This document shows positions 52,097-61,770 of a DNA stretch of 64,000 nt, one piece after another (within the stretch, counting starts at the first letter, position 1; each line of letters opens with the position of its first letter). The notes under the pieces are model-generated. The model worked only from the letters and a program-made list of their open reading frames with translations, did no database searches and had not been told where the DNA came from. Source of the DNA: Limnobacter humi (GTDB lineage: Bacteria > Pseudomonadota > Gammaproteobacteria > Burkholderiales > Burkholderiaceae_B); the NCBI RefSeq assembly GCF_024518835.1, contig NZ_JANIGO010000001.1, positions 186,001 through 250,000 of the forward strand, in the 5' to 3' direction. Both the position numbers and the translations under genes were made by a program.

Positions 52097-54677
52097 CCAC
52101 CAGGCCTTCCGCGCGGGCACTGAGCAGAGAAACCACCACGGCCGCCACGCAAGGCACGCTTTGCAGCAACAACACCCCACACCAGGCCAGGTTTTCCTGT
52201 GCCTGCAGTCCCAGCCGTGCAAGCAACAGGACCTGAAGAGACAACAACGCAAGCGCGCAAATGGATTCACCCCGCGCCGCTGCCAAGGCTTGCCGCCAAC
52301 GGGCACGTTGCCCTGTCTTTGGCGTGCGGGCGAACGCAATGGCTCGGCCCAGCAACAAACCGCTCAAGGTGGCGTGCCCGATGGTGTAACTGAGGGACAA
52401 ACCCGCCAGTGTGGCGGCCAAGGCCTGCCCGAGGGTGGTGCCCACCCGGGTGGTGTACAGCGTGAGCAACTTCACCAGCTTGAACACGAAAAACAGGAAT
52501 GGCACCACGCTGATCAGCAAGGGCGGCGCATTAAAGGCCAAGGGATTGATCAGCATCAACACGGACCAGATCACCGCCAGACCGGTGAACAACAGGTTCA
52601 GGCCGTCGGCCATCCAAGGCAGCCAGCCAGCCAAAAAATGGTAGCGTTGCCCAGCCGTCAGGCCTGTTTTCTGGAAACCCAGCAAAGCCGCGGCGTGCGC
52701 ACGCACAATTTGCATCGCCCCATAGGCCCACCGGTGACGCTGTTTTTTGTAATCCAGAAATGTGTCGGGCATCAACCCTTGGCCATAGCTGTGGTCAATG
52801 TAGGTGGCCTCATGCCCCGCCTCAAAAATGCGCAAACCCAGTTCAGCATCTTCCGTCACGGTGTGGGTACCCCAGCCCCCCACATCATCCAGCACGGAAC
52901 GCCGCACCAGCGTCATGGTGCCGTGTTGAATGATGGCATTGCGCTCATTGCGGGTGACCATGCCCACATGGAAAAAACCTTTGTATTCCGCATAGCACAG
53001 GGCTTTGAATGCACTGTCGCTGGCGTCGCGATAATCCTGTGGTGCCTGCACAATGGCAATCGACGGGTTGGAAAAAGCAGGCATCAAATCCCGCAGCCAG
53101 TTGGACGCGACCTGGTAGTCGGCATCAATCACGGCCACCACCTCGGCACGGGCGTCGGTGTGATCCAGGGCCAGGTTCAAGGCGCCCGCCTTGTAGCCAG
53201 CCAGGGGGTTTACATGGAAAAAACGGAATCGATGGTCGCTGCTATCCAGGCTCATGCAATGCGCCTGAACGGGTTTCCAGGTGGCTTCGTTGCGGGTGTT
53301 GTTGTCAATCACCAGCACTTCAAACTGTGGATAATCCAGTCGGGCCAAAGCATTCAGGGTGGCCTTGAGCAATTCGGGTGGCTCTTCATAGGCCGGTACA
53401 TGAATGGATACAAAGGGCAAGGCACTCGAAGCCGTCGCTGTTTCCCGCGGCAACGGTTTGCCCAGCAGCCGTTGCCGCCCTGCCACCCACAAGGCTTCAG
53501 CCCACTCATGGGCTTCGGCCAGCACCACGACCACAATGCCCAGCACACCCAGCAACATCAGTGCCGACACGGCCACACTGGTCCAGGTGTGGTACTGCTG
53601 GGAAAACTCATAGAGGATAAACACCACCAGGGTGGAGGCTGAAAACGCATTGAACATGAGAAATGAGCGCCCGGCAGTGGTCAAGGCTCGAGCATCGGTC
53701 AGCAAAAACAGGGTAATCAACAACGCCACGCCCACCGACACGCCTGCGAGCATTTTCCAGTGCGGCACTGCAATGATGGGGTTGCGCATTTCAAACTTGG
53801 GGTTGCGGTCCGCGTCCAGCACGCCCCAGTGTGCACCCACAGCCCCTTCTATTGTTCGCTTCCAGGGCTGGTCAAAAGCTTCCATCACATAAAACACCAC
53901 CCCTTCAGCCTGTGCACGGTGAATGAAGCGGCGCAGAAAAATCGCTTGGTTGGCTTGCGAAGCAACCGCCTGTTGAATGGTGCGGCCCTGGCTGGGCCAA
54001 CCCACTTCAGACACCACCACCCGCTTGTCTGGGAAACGTGCCTGTACCTGATGCAAGGTGTTCAATGCATAGTCCACCGCCTTGTCCATCTCCACACCTT
54101 CCCAAAACGGCAGCAAGTGAACCGCGATGTAATCCACATGCGCAGCCAGTTCGGGGTTTTGTAGCCACACATGCCAGGGCTCGGCTGTGCTCACCGGGAT
54201 GTCGGTCAAGGCCCGCACCGTGTCTAGATACGCGGTGAGCTGATGCACGGACACATCGGTGCGCAGCAAGGCTTCGTTGCCGACCAGCATGCGGACAATG
54301 TTGTGCGGCGCTGACCTGGAGATGCTCACCAGGCGGTCAATTTCCCGTGCGTTGCTGACCGCATCGGGCCCAATCCACGCGCCCAAAGCCACGTTGATGC
54401 CGTAGGTGTTGGCCAGCTCGGGAATGTCGCCAAACACCCCCTCAACCGTGTAAGTGCGGATGGCCCGGGTTTTGCCCTGCAGGCGGGCCAAATCGCGGAT
54501 GATGTCTTCCCGAGTGGGCAGGACATTGTTTTGTGGATTTTGGTCTTTTTGGTAAGGGGAGAAAGCAAAGCCGGGAATGACGTCAGGCCAGGCGGGCTCC
54601 TGCACGGGTTGGTTGACAGCACCGTAGCCACCAAACACCATCAGGACAAATGCACACAGGGCCAGAAAAGACGGCAT
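52071..54677 (-). CDS. GH17-GT2 fusion: beta-1,3-glucan synthase (NdvB-like)
   Basis: 868 aa. The N-terminal GH17-like domain (~35-300) has probable acid/base E135 (VGNEALLR) and nucleophile E224 (VVSEVGWPSQG). Two transmembrane helices (~310-385) follow, then a processive GT2 domain with DAD (518-520), TEDAE (608-612) and QRHRW (646-650), and further transmembrane helices to the C-terminus. This architecture matches Pseudomonas NdvB-type enzymes that make and cyclise or branch beta-1,3-glucans. First gene of a two-gene operon with the OpgB-like transferase. Confidence 0.88.
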   Translation of the reverse strand: MPSFLALCAFVLMVFGGYGAVNQPVQEPAWPDVIPGFAFSPYQKDQNPQNNVLPTREDIIRDLARLQGKTRAIRTYTVEGVFGDIPELANTYGINVALGAWIGPDAVSNAREIDRLVSISRSAPHNIVRMLVGNEALLRTDVSVHQLTAYLDTVRALTDIPVSTAEPWHVWLQNPELAAHVDYIAVHLLPFWEGVEMDKAVDYALNTLHQVQARFPDKRVVVSEVGWPSQGRTIQQAVASQANQAIFLRRFIHRAQAEGVVFYVMEAFDQPWKRTIEGAVGAHWGVLDADRNPKFEMRNPIIAVPHWKMLAGVSVGVALLITLFLLTDARALTTAGRSFLMFNAFSASTLVVFILYEFSQQYHTWTSVAVSALMLLGVLGIVVVVLAEAHEWAEALWVAGRQRLLGKPLPRETATASSALPFVSIHVPAYEEPPELLKATLNALARLDYPQFEVLVIDNNTRNEATWKPVQAHCMSLDSSDHRFRFFHVNPLAGYKAGALNLALDHTDARAEVVAVIDADYQVASNWLRDLMPAFSNPSIAIVQAPQDYRDASDSAFKALCYAEYKGFFHVGMVTRNERNAIIQHGTMTLVRRSVLDDVGGWGTHTVTEDAELGLRIFEAGHEATYIDHSYGQGLMPDTFLDYKKQRHRWAYGAMQIVRAHAAALLGFQKTGLTAGQRYHFLAGWLPWMADGLNLLFTGLAVIWSVLMLINPLAFNAPPLLISVVPFLFFVFKLVKLLTLYTTRVGTTLGQALAATLAGLSLSYTIGHATLSGLLLGRAIAFARTPKTGQRARWRQALAAARGESICALALLSLQVLLLARLGLQAQENLAWCGVLLLQSVPCVAAVVVSLLSARAEGLVDEKAESLV

Positions 54678-54755
54678 GACAACACCTCACACTGCAACAG
54701 GCAAAGCTAGGTTAACGCAGTTTGACCGGCCGGGGTGGACTTCCGAACATCGGAC

Positions 54756-55103
54756 TCAGAGCGGCCCCTTGAAAATGAAAAAGGCGCCCAGCCCAATGAA
54801 GGCAAACCCCACCGCGTGATTCAAGGTGAGCTGCTCGCCCAGGTACACCACGGAAAACACGGCAAACACCGCCAGCGTGATCACCTCTTGCATCGTCTTC
54901 AGCTCAGCAGTGCTGTACACCGTGTGGCCAATTCGATTGGCCGGAATGGCAAAGCAATATTCAATGAGCGCGATCAGCCAACTCACCAGAATCACCACAT
55001 ACAGCGGTTTTTCACCGAACTTGAAATGGCCGTACCAGGCAAAGGTCATGAACACATTGGACACAATGAGCAGCAGCACCGGCAACAGTTTGGGGGACAT
55101 CAC
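54756..55103 (-). CDS. DUF486 / DMT-like small membrane protein
   Basis: 115 aa with four transmembrane helices. The FMTFAWYGHFKF start and the AIPANRIGH...LKTMQEVITL block are characteristic of DUF486, a small drug/metabolite-transporter relative. The start may be either of two consecutive ATGs. It stands alone after the terminator at 55138. Confidence 0.85.
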   Translation of the reverse strand: MMSPKLLPVLLLIVSNVFMTFAWYGHFKFGEKPLYVVILVSWLIALIEYCFAIPANRIGHTVYSTAELKTMQEVITLAVFAVFSVVYLGEQLTLNHAVGFAFIGLGAFFIFKGPL

Positions 55104-55132
55104 AGCAGCACCTCAAAGAACAGGCATTCAAC

Positions 55133-55155
55133 GAAAAACGCCCCCGAGGGGGCGT
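55133..55155 (-). terminator. Rho-independent terminator of the MBL-fold hydrolase gene
   Basis: On the minus strand ACGCCCCC pairs with GGGGGCGT (55138-55155), followed by a T5 tract (55133-55137), 26 bp after the hydrolase stop codon. It separates that gene from DUF486. Confidence 0.85.
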
Positions 55156-55180
55156 CTTCCAACTCTACACCAGCGATGAC

Positions 55181-56143
55181 TTACTTCAGGCCCTGGTAAT
55201 TGATGGGCAGGAATGTATAACCCTTGCCATTTTTGACCAAGTGACCCACGCCAGGGAAAGACAAATGGCTGGCGCCCACCAGATAACCGTTTTTGGCGGC
55301 ATCGGCGAAAGCCTTCTCACGCTCTTTGCGAGCGGCTTTGCTGTCGCTGTCAAAACCAATGGTGACTTCCGGGTGGTTAAACTGCACGGAAGCCACGTGC
55401 ATGAGGTCACCCCACAGCACCAGCTTTTGGCCTTTGCTGTCGACTTCATACACGGTGTGGCCTGGGGTGTGACCGTAACTGGCAATCGCCTTCACGCCCG
55501 GAACAATCTCGGTATTGCCCTGGAAGGTTTTGAGTTTGCCGGCCTCCACATAGGGGTTCACCGACGCCATGGCACCCTGGAAGAAACCTTTCTTGTCGTC
55601 CGGTGCTGCATCCATGTTGGCCTTGCTCAGCCAGTAGTCGGTGTCTTTCTTGTCAATGTGCAGGGCGGCATTGGGAAACGCCAGCTTGCCATCGGCCACC
55701 AATCCACCCACATGGTCAGGGTGCATGTGGGTAATCACAATGTCATCCACCTGCTCTGGCTTGTAACCTGCGGCTTTCAGGTTGTTCAACACATTGCCCA
55801 GCGTGGGGCCAAACAGGCCAGCGGCACCCGTGTCGATCAGCACCAGTTTGCTGCCGGTGTTCACCAAAAACGCATTCACAGACGTGTCCACTTCATTGCC
55901 CAGGAAACTGTCCTTCAGTGCTTTGCTGGTTTTCTTTTCGTCCTGGTGCAAGAGCTTGGTCACCGGCAACTTCACCGTGCCGTCCGACAGGGCGGTCACT
56001 TCAAAGTCACCCAACAGGATTCGGTAGTAGCCGGGGGCCTGGGTTTTCACCATGGGCGCAGCGGCGATGGCCGGTGCTGTGGCGGCCAGGCCACCCAAGG
56101 CCAAGGCCAGGCTGGCCACGAGTGCAGAAACGGTGTGCTTCAT
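55181..56143 (-). CDS. Secreted MBL-fold metallo-hydrolase (methyl-parathion-hydrolase-like)
   Basis: 320 aa. Signal peptide (to AIAAAP), then a metallo-beta-lactamase fold with THMHPDHVGG, a later GHTPGHT and GDLMH, i.e. the HxHxDH two-metal site and further ligands. The overall layout matches the periplasmic group that includes methyl parathion hydrolase and OPHC2-type lactonases. The natural substrate is probably a lactone or ester. It is single and has its own terminator. Confidence 0.85.
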   Translation of the reverse strand: MKHTVSALVASLALALGGLAATAPAIAAAPMVKTQAPGYYRILLGDFEVTALSDGTVKLPVTKLLHQDEKKTSKALKDSFLGNEVDTSVNAFLVNTGSKLVLIDTGAAGLFGPTLGNVLNNLKAAGYKPEQVDDIVITHMHPDHVGGLVADGKLAFPNAALHIDKKDTDYWLSKANMDAAPDDKKGFFQGAMASVNPYVEAGKLKTFQGNTEIVPGVKAIASYGHTPGHTVYEVDSKGQKLVLWGDLMHVASVQFNHPEVTIGFDSDSKAARKEREKAFADAAKNGYLVGASHLSFPGVGHLVKNGKGYTFLPINYQGLK

Positions 56144-56252
56144 GAATGAGGTCTCCTAAACAACGGGAGCGCTCAGTGTACGCCAATGCCAGGATGGGCA
56201 GCCATCCACATGAAAAAAGTAAGCGCGATAAGCATTTTCCCGAGGGTAAACC

Positions 56253-57482
56253 CTAGCGGGACGGCGGCACGACTGCAGACAAGGGCGTGATTTTTTTCAG
56301 CAGCAACGCACAACCGAGCACCGCCAGCAGGGCCAGCAACAGTGTTGCGCTGACCCCGCGCCATTGACCGAAACCCCAAGCCAGCCCGGCACCGGAACCC
56401 AGCAAACTGCCGCCCAGATAATAGGCGGTGAGGTACACCGCCGAACTGAGTGCGCGGCGCTCACGCGCCCGCTCTCCAGCCCAGCCACTGGCGGTTGAAT
56501 GGGTACCAAAAAAGCCCATGGTGAACAAAGCCACGCCCGCCACAATCACGGGCAACCAGGCAAACTGCGTGAGTGCCAAACCGGCAATCATCAACACCAC
56601 CATGCGCCACAACACATTGCGACGGCCAATTTTGTCGACCCAACGGCCGGCAGTGGCCGACGAGACGGTGCCCAAGGCATACAGCAAAAAGATGGCACTC
56701 ACCTGGGTGTGGCTTAAGCCATAGGGCGAGGCTTCCAGGCGAAAACCGAGATAGTTGTACAGCGCCACAAACACGCCCATGAGCATGAACGACACAGCAT
56801 AAATTTTCGGCAAAGCCGCATCGGCAAACAGGGCACGGGCGTCTTGCAACAGCATGGTCAGGCTCACCGCGCGAGCCCGAAAATGCCTGGAGTCGGGCAC
56901 GCTGCGATAAAACAGAATGGCTGCGGCCATGCCCAAGAGCCCTGAGCACAGAAATGCCATGTGCCACCCACCCACCGAGGTCAGCCAGGAAATGATGAAA
57001 CGCCCGCTCATGCCACCAAAGGCATTGCCGGCGATATACAAGCCCATGGCACGGCCCCGCGCACTGGGTGCAATTTCCTCACCCAAGTACGCCATGGCCG
57101 TGGCCGGCAGGCCGGCTATGGCAACACCCAGCAACACCCGCAGCACGAGGAAGTGGGAAAAAGTGTCCACCAAGGGCACCAACAGTGTAAAAAAGGCCGA
57201 TCCGAACAAGGAGCACTTCATCAACAGGCTTCGGCCATACCGGTCAGAAAGGAGACTGAACGGAATCAACATGAGTGCCAAAGCGGCGGTGCCTGCACTC
57301 AGCGTAAGGCTGGCACCGGCCGGTGACACGTGAAAAGTGTGGGCAAACAGCGGCAACAGGGTTTGGGGCCCGTACAGCAGCGAAAACGTGGCAAAGCCTC
57401 CCAAAAACATGGCCAGGTTGGCTTGCTTGTATTCGGTGGTACCCGCCTCCAGGTAAGTGGAAGCGGTGGACATGCTGGACAT
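56253..57482 (-). CDS. MFS transporter (YnfM-like)
   Basis: 409 aa from the ATG at 57482 (AGGTT upstream); the frame opens at 57536. Twelve transmembrane helices with MFS signatures (LLSDRYGRSLLMK; GRAMGLYIAGNAFGGMSGR), resembling E. coli YnfM-type exporters. Divergent from the LysR gene about 100 bp away, which probably controls it. Confidence 0.83.
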   Translation of the reverse strand: MSSMSTASTYLEAGTTEYKQANLAMFLGGFATFSLLYGPQTLLPLFAHTFHVSPAGASLTLSAGTAALALMLIPFSLLSDRYGRSLLMKCSLFGSAFFTLLVPLVDTFSHFLVLRVLLGVAIAGLPATAMAYLGEEIAPSARGRAMGLYIAGNAFGGMSGRFIISWLTSVGGWHMAFLCSGLLGMAAAILFYRSVPDSRHFRARAVSLTMLLQDARALFADAALPKIYAVSFMLMGVFVALYNYLGFRLEASPYGLSHTQVSAIFLLYALGTVSSATAGRWVDKIGRRNVLWRMVVLMIAGLALTQFAWLPVIVAGVALFTMGFFGTHSTASGWAGERARERRALSSAVYLTAYYLGGSLLGSGAGLAWGFGQWRGVSATLLLALLAVLGCALLLKKITPLSAVVPPSR

Positions 57483-57583
57483 GGGAACCTGTGGGATTTG
57501 CCGGAATGAAAACCAGTTTAGTTGCATGAAAAACACCAGTCCAATATATTTTTAAGGTGTTTTTTATATATGCAGAGTATGAA

Positions 57584-58480
57584 TTGGAACTGCGACACTT
57601 GCGATATTTCGTAGCCGTGGCCGAAACATTGAACTTCACGGCGGCGGCTGAACGTCTTCACATTGGCCAACCGCCCTTGTCCATGCAGATCATGGACCTG
57701 GAAGACGAGCTGGGTGTGAAACTGTTTACACGCACCAAGCGCAAAGTGGAACTGACCGATGCCGGGCAACAATTTTTGCTCCGTGCCCGTGGAATTTTGG
57801 CCGACGTGCACACGGCCAGCCAGGAAGCCCGCAAATTTGCACAAGGGCAACAGGGCCTGATCCGCATGGGCTTTGCCTCCTCCCTGCCCTACAGCTCCAT
57901 CATGCCCCGGCTGCTGTTCGCATTTCGCCAACAGGCCCCAGCGGTGCAATGGCAATTGTCCGAAATGTTCACCAATGAACAGTTTGAGGCGCTGGGCAAC
58001 AACCTGCTCGATGTCGGGCTGGTGCGCTATTCCGGCGGGCCGGTGCCGGATGGGCTGGAAGTCAAAGAAATTGGTCGGGACCCGCTGCTGCTGGTGGTCA
58101 ATGCCCATCACCGGCTGGCCAAACGCCGTCGCGTGGCGTTCAGGGAATTGCAGGGTGAGCATTTCATCACTTTCCCGACGGGTGTGGGGTCCGGCTTGCC
58201 CGGTATTTTGAGCCGCCTTGGGCAATCGGCCGGCTTTGAGCCCCAAGTGGTGCAGGAGGTGAAAGAGGCCACCACACAGATAGGCCTGGTGGCAGCGGGG
58301 TTGGGCGTGGCCTTGCTTCCCGCACCCCTGGCTGTCATTCAACTGCCTGGTGTGCGTTACCTGCCGGTGGTCGATGCAGGGGCTTATTACGCCTTGTCAG
58401 TGGCCCATCGGAAAGCCGATTTGATCAACCAACGCCCCCTGCTCACCCTTTTCTTGAACGTGCTGGCATCGCTTCAATGA
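57584..58480 (+). CDS. LysR-family transcriptional regulator
   Basis: 298 aa starting at TTG 57584, which gives the family N-terminus (M)ELRHLRYFVAVAE; the upstream GTG at 57557 adds nine atypical residues. A helix-turn-helix (FTAAAERLHIGQPPLSMQI) and a LysR substrate domain follow. It probably regulates the divergent MFS gene; the 101-bp gap is AT-rich with T-N11-A-like elements but no single site stands out. It overlaps the MocR gene by 38 nt, tail to tail. Confidence 0.85.
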   Translation: MELRHLRYFVAVAETLNFTAAAERLHIGQPPLSMQIMDLEDELGVKLFTRTKRKVELTDAGQQFLLRARGILADVHTASQEARKFAQGQQGLIRMGFASSLPYSSIMPRLLFAFRQQAPAVQWQLSEMFTNEQFEALGNNLLDVGLVRYSGGPVPDGLEVKEIGRDPLLLVVNAHHRLAKRRRVAFRELQGEHFITFPTGVGSGLPGILSRLGQSAGFEPQVVQEVKEATTQIGLVAAGLGVALLPAPLAVIQLPGVRYLPVVDAGAYYALSVAHRKADLINQRPLLTLFLNVLASLQ

Positions 58481-59906
58481 GTTGGGCCAAACGGGCCACC
58501 GCATGATCGGTCGCATCGCTCCAAGGCTGCCCACAGGCCAGTCGCAAGAAATTTCGATAGCGGCCACTGGCTGAAAACAGCGGACCAGGCACGGTGGCAA
58601 TGCCCTGCTCAATGGCCTTGCCATGCAGCTTCACGGTGTCAATGTCATCGGGCAGCTCAATCCACAACACGAAACCACCCTGGGGATTGGTGACGCGGGT
58701 ATCCGCCGGGAAATGACGGGTAACCGCATCCCGCGTGCGGGCCACTTGCTCAGTCAAACGGCGGCGTAACGTGCGCAGGTGGGCATCAAACCCACGGGAG
58801 TCCATCAACGCGGCCAACACCCGTTGGGTCATCACATTGGTTTTGCCGCTGTTCACGGTTTTTTGAAACAGCACCTGCCGTGCCCGTTTCCCACCCGCCA
58901 CAAAACCAATGCGCAAGGCGGGGCTCACGGTTTTGGAAAACGAGCTGCACAGCATCGTGTTGCCGCTGCGGTCAAAGGCGTAAATCGGCCGGGGCCGCTC
59001 GGGCGTGTTGCACAGGTCACCATACAGGTCATCTTCAATCAGCGGAATATTACGCTCGGCCAATAGGCGGGCCACCGCTTGCTTGTTGGCGTCGGGCATG
59101 ACACAGCCCAGCGGGTTGCTGCCGTTTGGGATGAACAGGCAGGCGGCCACACCGCCGTCTCGCGTGGCCAATTCCAGGGCTTCAACCGACACGCCCGTCT
59201 GTGGATGGGTGGGAATTTCCAGCGCTTTCAAGCCCATGGCCTCCAGCAATTGCAACATCACGTAATAGGTGGGCGACTCCACCGCCACCGTGTCGCCCTG
59301 CCGGGTCACGGTGCGCAGGCAGAGCATGAGGGCCTCGGTGCACGAATTGGTCACCACCACCTGTTCAGGCCGCACTGTGCAGCCCCACTCCAAATAGCGG
59401 CGAACCAACGTGTTAACCAACACCGGCTCACTGATGTTGTCGTGACTGCCCGTGGCCAGCAAGCCCGGCTGGGTGCGGGCAATGCGGCTGTAGAGGGTAT
59501 TCAGCCGCGGGGCCAGCAATAGGGCTGGCGCTGGAATGGCCGAACCCATTTGCACAATACCAGGGGTTTGGTTCAGGTGCAGTACCCGCATCAGTCGGGC
59601 ACTCAAGTCCACATCCACCGCCTCAGGAATGTCGTTCACCGGTTGATAGTTCACCACGCGCTGGGCTTTGCCCCGCACGTAAAAACCCGACTGCGGGCGT
59701 ACTTCCACCAGGCCGTGGGTTTCCAGGCTGCGCAGGGCCTGCATCACCGTGCTGATGGACAGCTTTTGTTGCTGGGCCAGTTGGCGCACCGAAGGCAAAC
59801 GGTCCCCGGGGCGCATCACGCCATCGTGGATGAGCCCGGTCAGTTGGTGAGCAAGGTCTTCGTAGAGCAACATGCCCATAGTGTGCCGGTTTGATCGTGG
59901 ATACAT
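58443..59906 (-). CDS. MocR-type regulator: GntR HTH fused to an aminotransferase-fold domain
   Basis: 487 aa. N-terminal GntR winged helix (LPSVRQLAQQQKLSISTVMQALRSLETHGLVEVRPQSGFYV, ~37-78), then a fold-type I aminotransferase domain with the PLP Lys in SSFSKTVSPALR. The start at 59906 gives 11 residues before the GntR core; the ATG at 59880 region is an alternative. MocR proteins bind direct repeats; CACAGTT occurs twice just upstream. The target genes are unknown. Confidence 0.88.
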   Translation of the reverse strand: MYPRSNRHTMGMLLYEDLAHQLTGLIHDGVMRPGDRLPSVRQLAQQQKLSISTVMQALRSLETHGLVEVRPQSGFYVRGKAQRVVNYQPVNDIPEAVDVDLSARLMRVLHLNQTPGIVQMGSAIPAPALLLAPRLNTLYSRIARTQPGLLATGSHDNISEPVLVNTLVRRYLEWGCTVRPEQVVVTNSCTEALMLCLRTVTRQGDTVAVESPTYYVMLQLLEAMGLKALEIPTHPQTGVSVEALELATRDGGVAACLFIPNGSNPLGCVMPDANKQAVARLLAERNIPLIEDDLYGDLCNTPERPRPIYAFDRSGNTMLCSSFSKTVSPALRIGFVAGGKRARQVLFQKTVNSGKTNVMTQRVLAALMDSRGFDAHLRTLRRRLTEQVARTRDAVTRHFPADTRVTNPQGGFVLWIELPDDIDTVKLHGKAIEQGIATVPGPLFSASGRYRNFLRLACGQPWSDATDHAVARLAQLIEAMPARSRKG

Positions 59907-59910
59907 CAGT

Positions 59911-59942
59911 CACAGTTCTACTGAATGTACACCAGCACAGTT
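59911..59942. promoter_or_regulatory. Direct repeats upstream of the MocR gene
   Basis: CACAGTT at 59911-59917 and 59936-59942, 25 bp apart start to start, lie immediately before the MocR start codon. MocR regulators commonly use direct repeats, so these may mediate autoregulation. The match is short. Confidence 0.35.
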
Positions 59943-60058
59943 GGATTTCACAGCCACTGTCATGGTCACAATTTCGCCCAGCTGAATCTGTACCGGTCAT
60001 GGTCGGCTCTCTAAGATAAACCCATGTTGTCGCACAGTTTCACAACCGGGAGAACACC

Positions 60059-60394
60059 ATGAATGTATCCAGCAGCCTGCGCATGTCCCTATCATCGCTG
60101 TTGAGTTTTCGCAGTCACGGCACGTTGCGTGTGTTGCGTGGTGAGGTTTGGTTAACCAGCGACGCAGACCGCCAGGATCATTTTTTGAAAGCCGGGGACG
60201 AATGGACCCTGAACAAAAAACGCCATGTGGTGCTGGAATCGCTGGACGAGCACACAGTGCTGGAGTACCGACAGCCCACGCCACGGCAGGCGCCCAGCGG
60301 TATGGGTGAAGGCTGGCAGTTTGTTGAAAACTGCGGGCTGATTAAAACCGGCTGGGCAAAAGCCCCCAGAAGCGCTTGGGCGGAGGAGCCTTGA
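60059..60394 (+). CDS. DUF2917 protein
   Basis: 111 aa. A cupin-like DUF2917 segment is readable: GTLRVLRGEVWLTSDADRQDHFLKAGDEWTL (residues ~20-52). The function is unknown; it is common in Burkholderiales. Good Shine-Dalgarno (GGGAGAACACC). It precedes the Nramp gene by 89 bp. Confidence 0.75.
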   Translation: MNVSSSLRMSLSSLLSFRSHGTLRVLRGEVWLTSDADRQDHFLKAGDEWTLNKKRHVVLESLDEHTVLEYRQPTPRQAPSGMGEGWQFVENCGLIKTGWAKAPRSAWAEEP

Positions 60395-60483
60395 ATGCGG
60401 TGCCTTAATACTCGGTAAATGGAATGGGGCGACAATTCGGGAATGAACAGTCCATAAAACATTCCTCCGAAGAAGTCCGCCCC

Positions 60484-61749
60484 ATGACCTTGTTTCGACG
60501 CACCCAGGAAATTACCCAGCGCCTTGGCGCAGGCCTCATCACCGGCGCGGCCGATGACGACCCCAGCGGCCTGGCCACGTATTCGCAGGCCGGTGCTCAA
60601 TTTGGCGGTGGCTTGCTGTGGACATTGGTGCTCACCACACCGCTGATGATCGGCATTCAAATGGTGAGTGCCCGCATCGGCTGGATCACCGGTCGAGGCT
60701 TGGCCGCCAACATTCAGAAAGTGATGTCCAAACCAGTGGCCATGGTGCTGGTGTTGATGCTGGTGTTTGCCAACACCCTGAATATTGCGGCGGACATTGC
60801 TGCCATGGGCGAAGCCCTTCAACTGATGGTGGGAGGCCCCGAACATGGTCATGCCATTCTGTTTGGCCTGCTCTGTGCGGTGCTGCCCGTTTTTTTAAAT
60901 TTTGAGTCCATGGTGCGGGTGTTGAAATACCTCACCTTGGCACTGCTGAGTTATGTGGCCGTTGCACTCACCTTGCGCGTGGATTGGTGGCAAATGTCCT
61001 GGGACAGTGTGCGGCACCTTCAACAAGGTGGACCAGAATTCTGGATGATGGTGGTGGGCGTGTTGGGCACCACCATCAGCCCCTACCTGTTTTTTTGGCA
61101 GGCCTCGCAAGAAGCCGAGATGAAACAGCGCCTGGGTGAACATGCCCAGGTGCTGGAGTCGCCCTTGTTCACGCGGGAGCACCTGTTCCGCATCAAGCTG
61201 GACACCAGCGTGGGCATGCTGTTTTCCAACCTGATTGCCTTTTGCGTGATGCTGTCGGCAGCGGTGGTGTTCAACCAGCATGGCTTGGTGGACATTCAAA
61301 CCACCCGGGAAGCGGCTGTGGCCCTGGAACCCATTGCTGGCAAAATGGCCTTCACATTGTTTGCCTTGGGCATCATCGGCACGGGCATGCTGGCGGTGCC
61401 AGTGCTGGCTGGCTCAGCCGCCTATGCAGTGGCCGATGTGTTCGACTGGAACGCAGGCCTGGACCACCAGTTCAAGGAAGCCAAAGGCTTTTATTGGGTG
61501 TTGATTGTGGCCACATTGGGCGGCACGCTGATTGACTTCACCTCACTGGACCCCATTCGGGCCCTGTTGTGGAGCGCCGTGGTCAATGGTGTGATTGCGG
61601 TGCCCATCATGGTGGTGATGATGCTGTTGGCCTCCAACCGCCGCGTGCTGGGCGATTTCACCATCACCCGCCGTCACCGGGTCACCGGTTGGATTGCCAC
61701 CGCAGTCATGTCCCTTGCCGTGATTGCCATGGTGTGGGAAGGTGTCTGA
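60484..61749 (+). CDS. Nramp-family divalent metal transporter, DPSG variant
   Basis: 421 aa from the ATG at 60484; the frame opens at 60424. About eleven transmembrane helices with Nramp-type helix 1 (GLITGAADDDPSGLATYSQAG) and helix 6 (LIAFCVMLSAA). The canonical DPGN metal motif is DPSG here, a known divergent subgroup whose substrate may not be Mn/Fe. Confidence 0.82.
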   Translation: MTLFRRTQEITQRLGAGLITGAADDDPSGLATYSQAGAQFGGGLLWTLVLTTPLMIGIQMVSARIGWITGRGLAANIQKVMSKPVAMVLVLMLVFANTLNIAADIAAMGEALQLMVGGPEHGHAILFGLLCAVLPVFLNFESMVRVLKYLTLALLSYVAVALTLRVDWWQMSWDSVRHLQQGGPEFWMMVVGVLGTTISPYLFFWQASQEAEMKQRLGEHAQVLESPLFTREHLFRIKLDTSVGMLFSNLIAFCVMLSAAVVFNQHGLVDIQTTREAAVALEPIAGKMAFTLFALGIIGTGMLAVPVLAGSAAYAVADVFDWNAGLDHQFKEAKGFYWVLIVATLGGTLIDFTSLDPIRALLWSAVVNGVIAVPIMVVMMLLASNRRVLGDFTITRRHRVTGWIATAVMSLAVIAMVWEGV

Positions 61750-61770
61750 CAAACCTGCCCATCAACAGGC

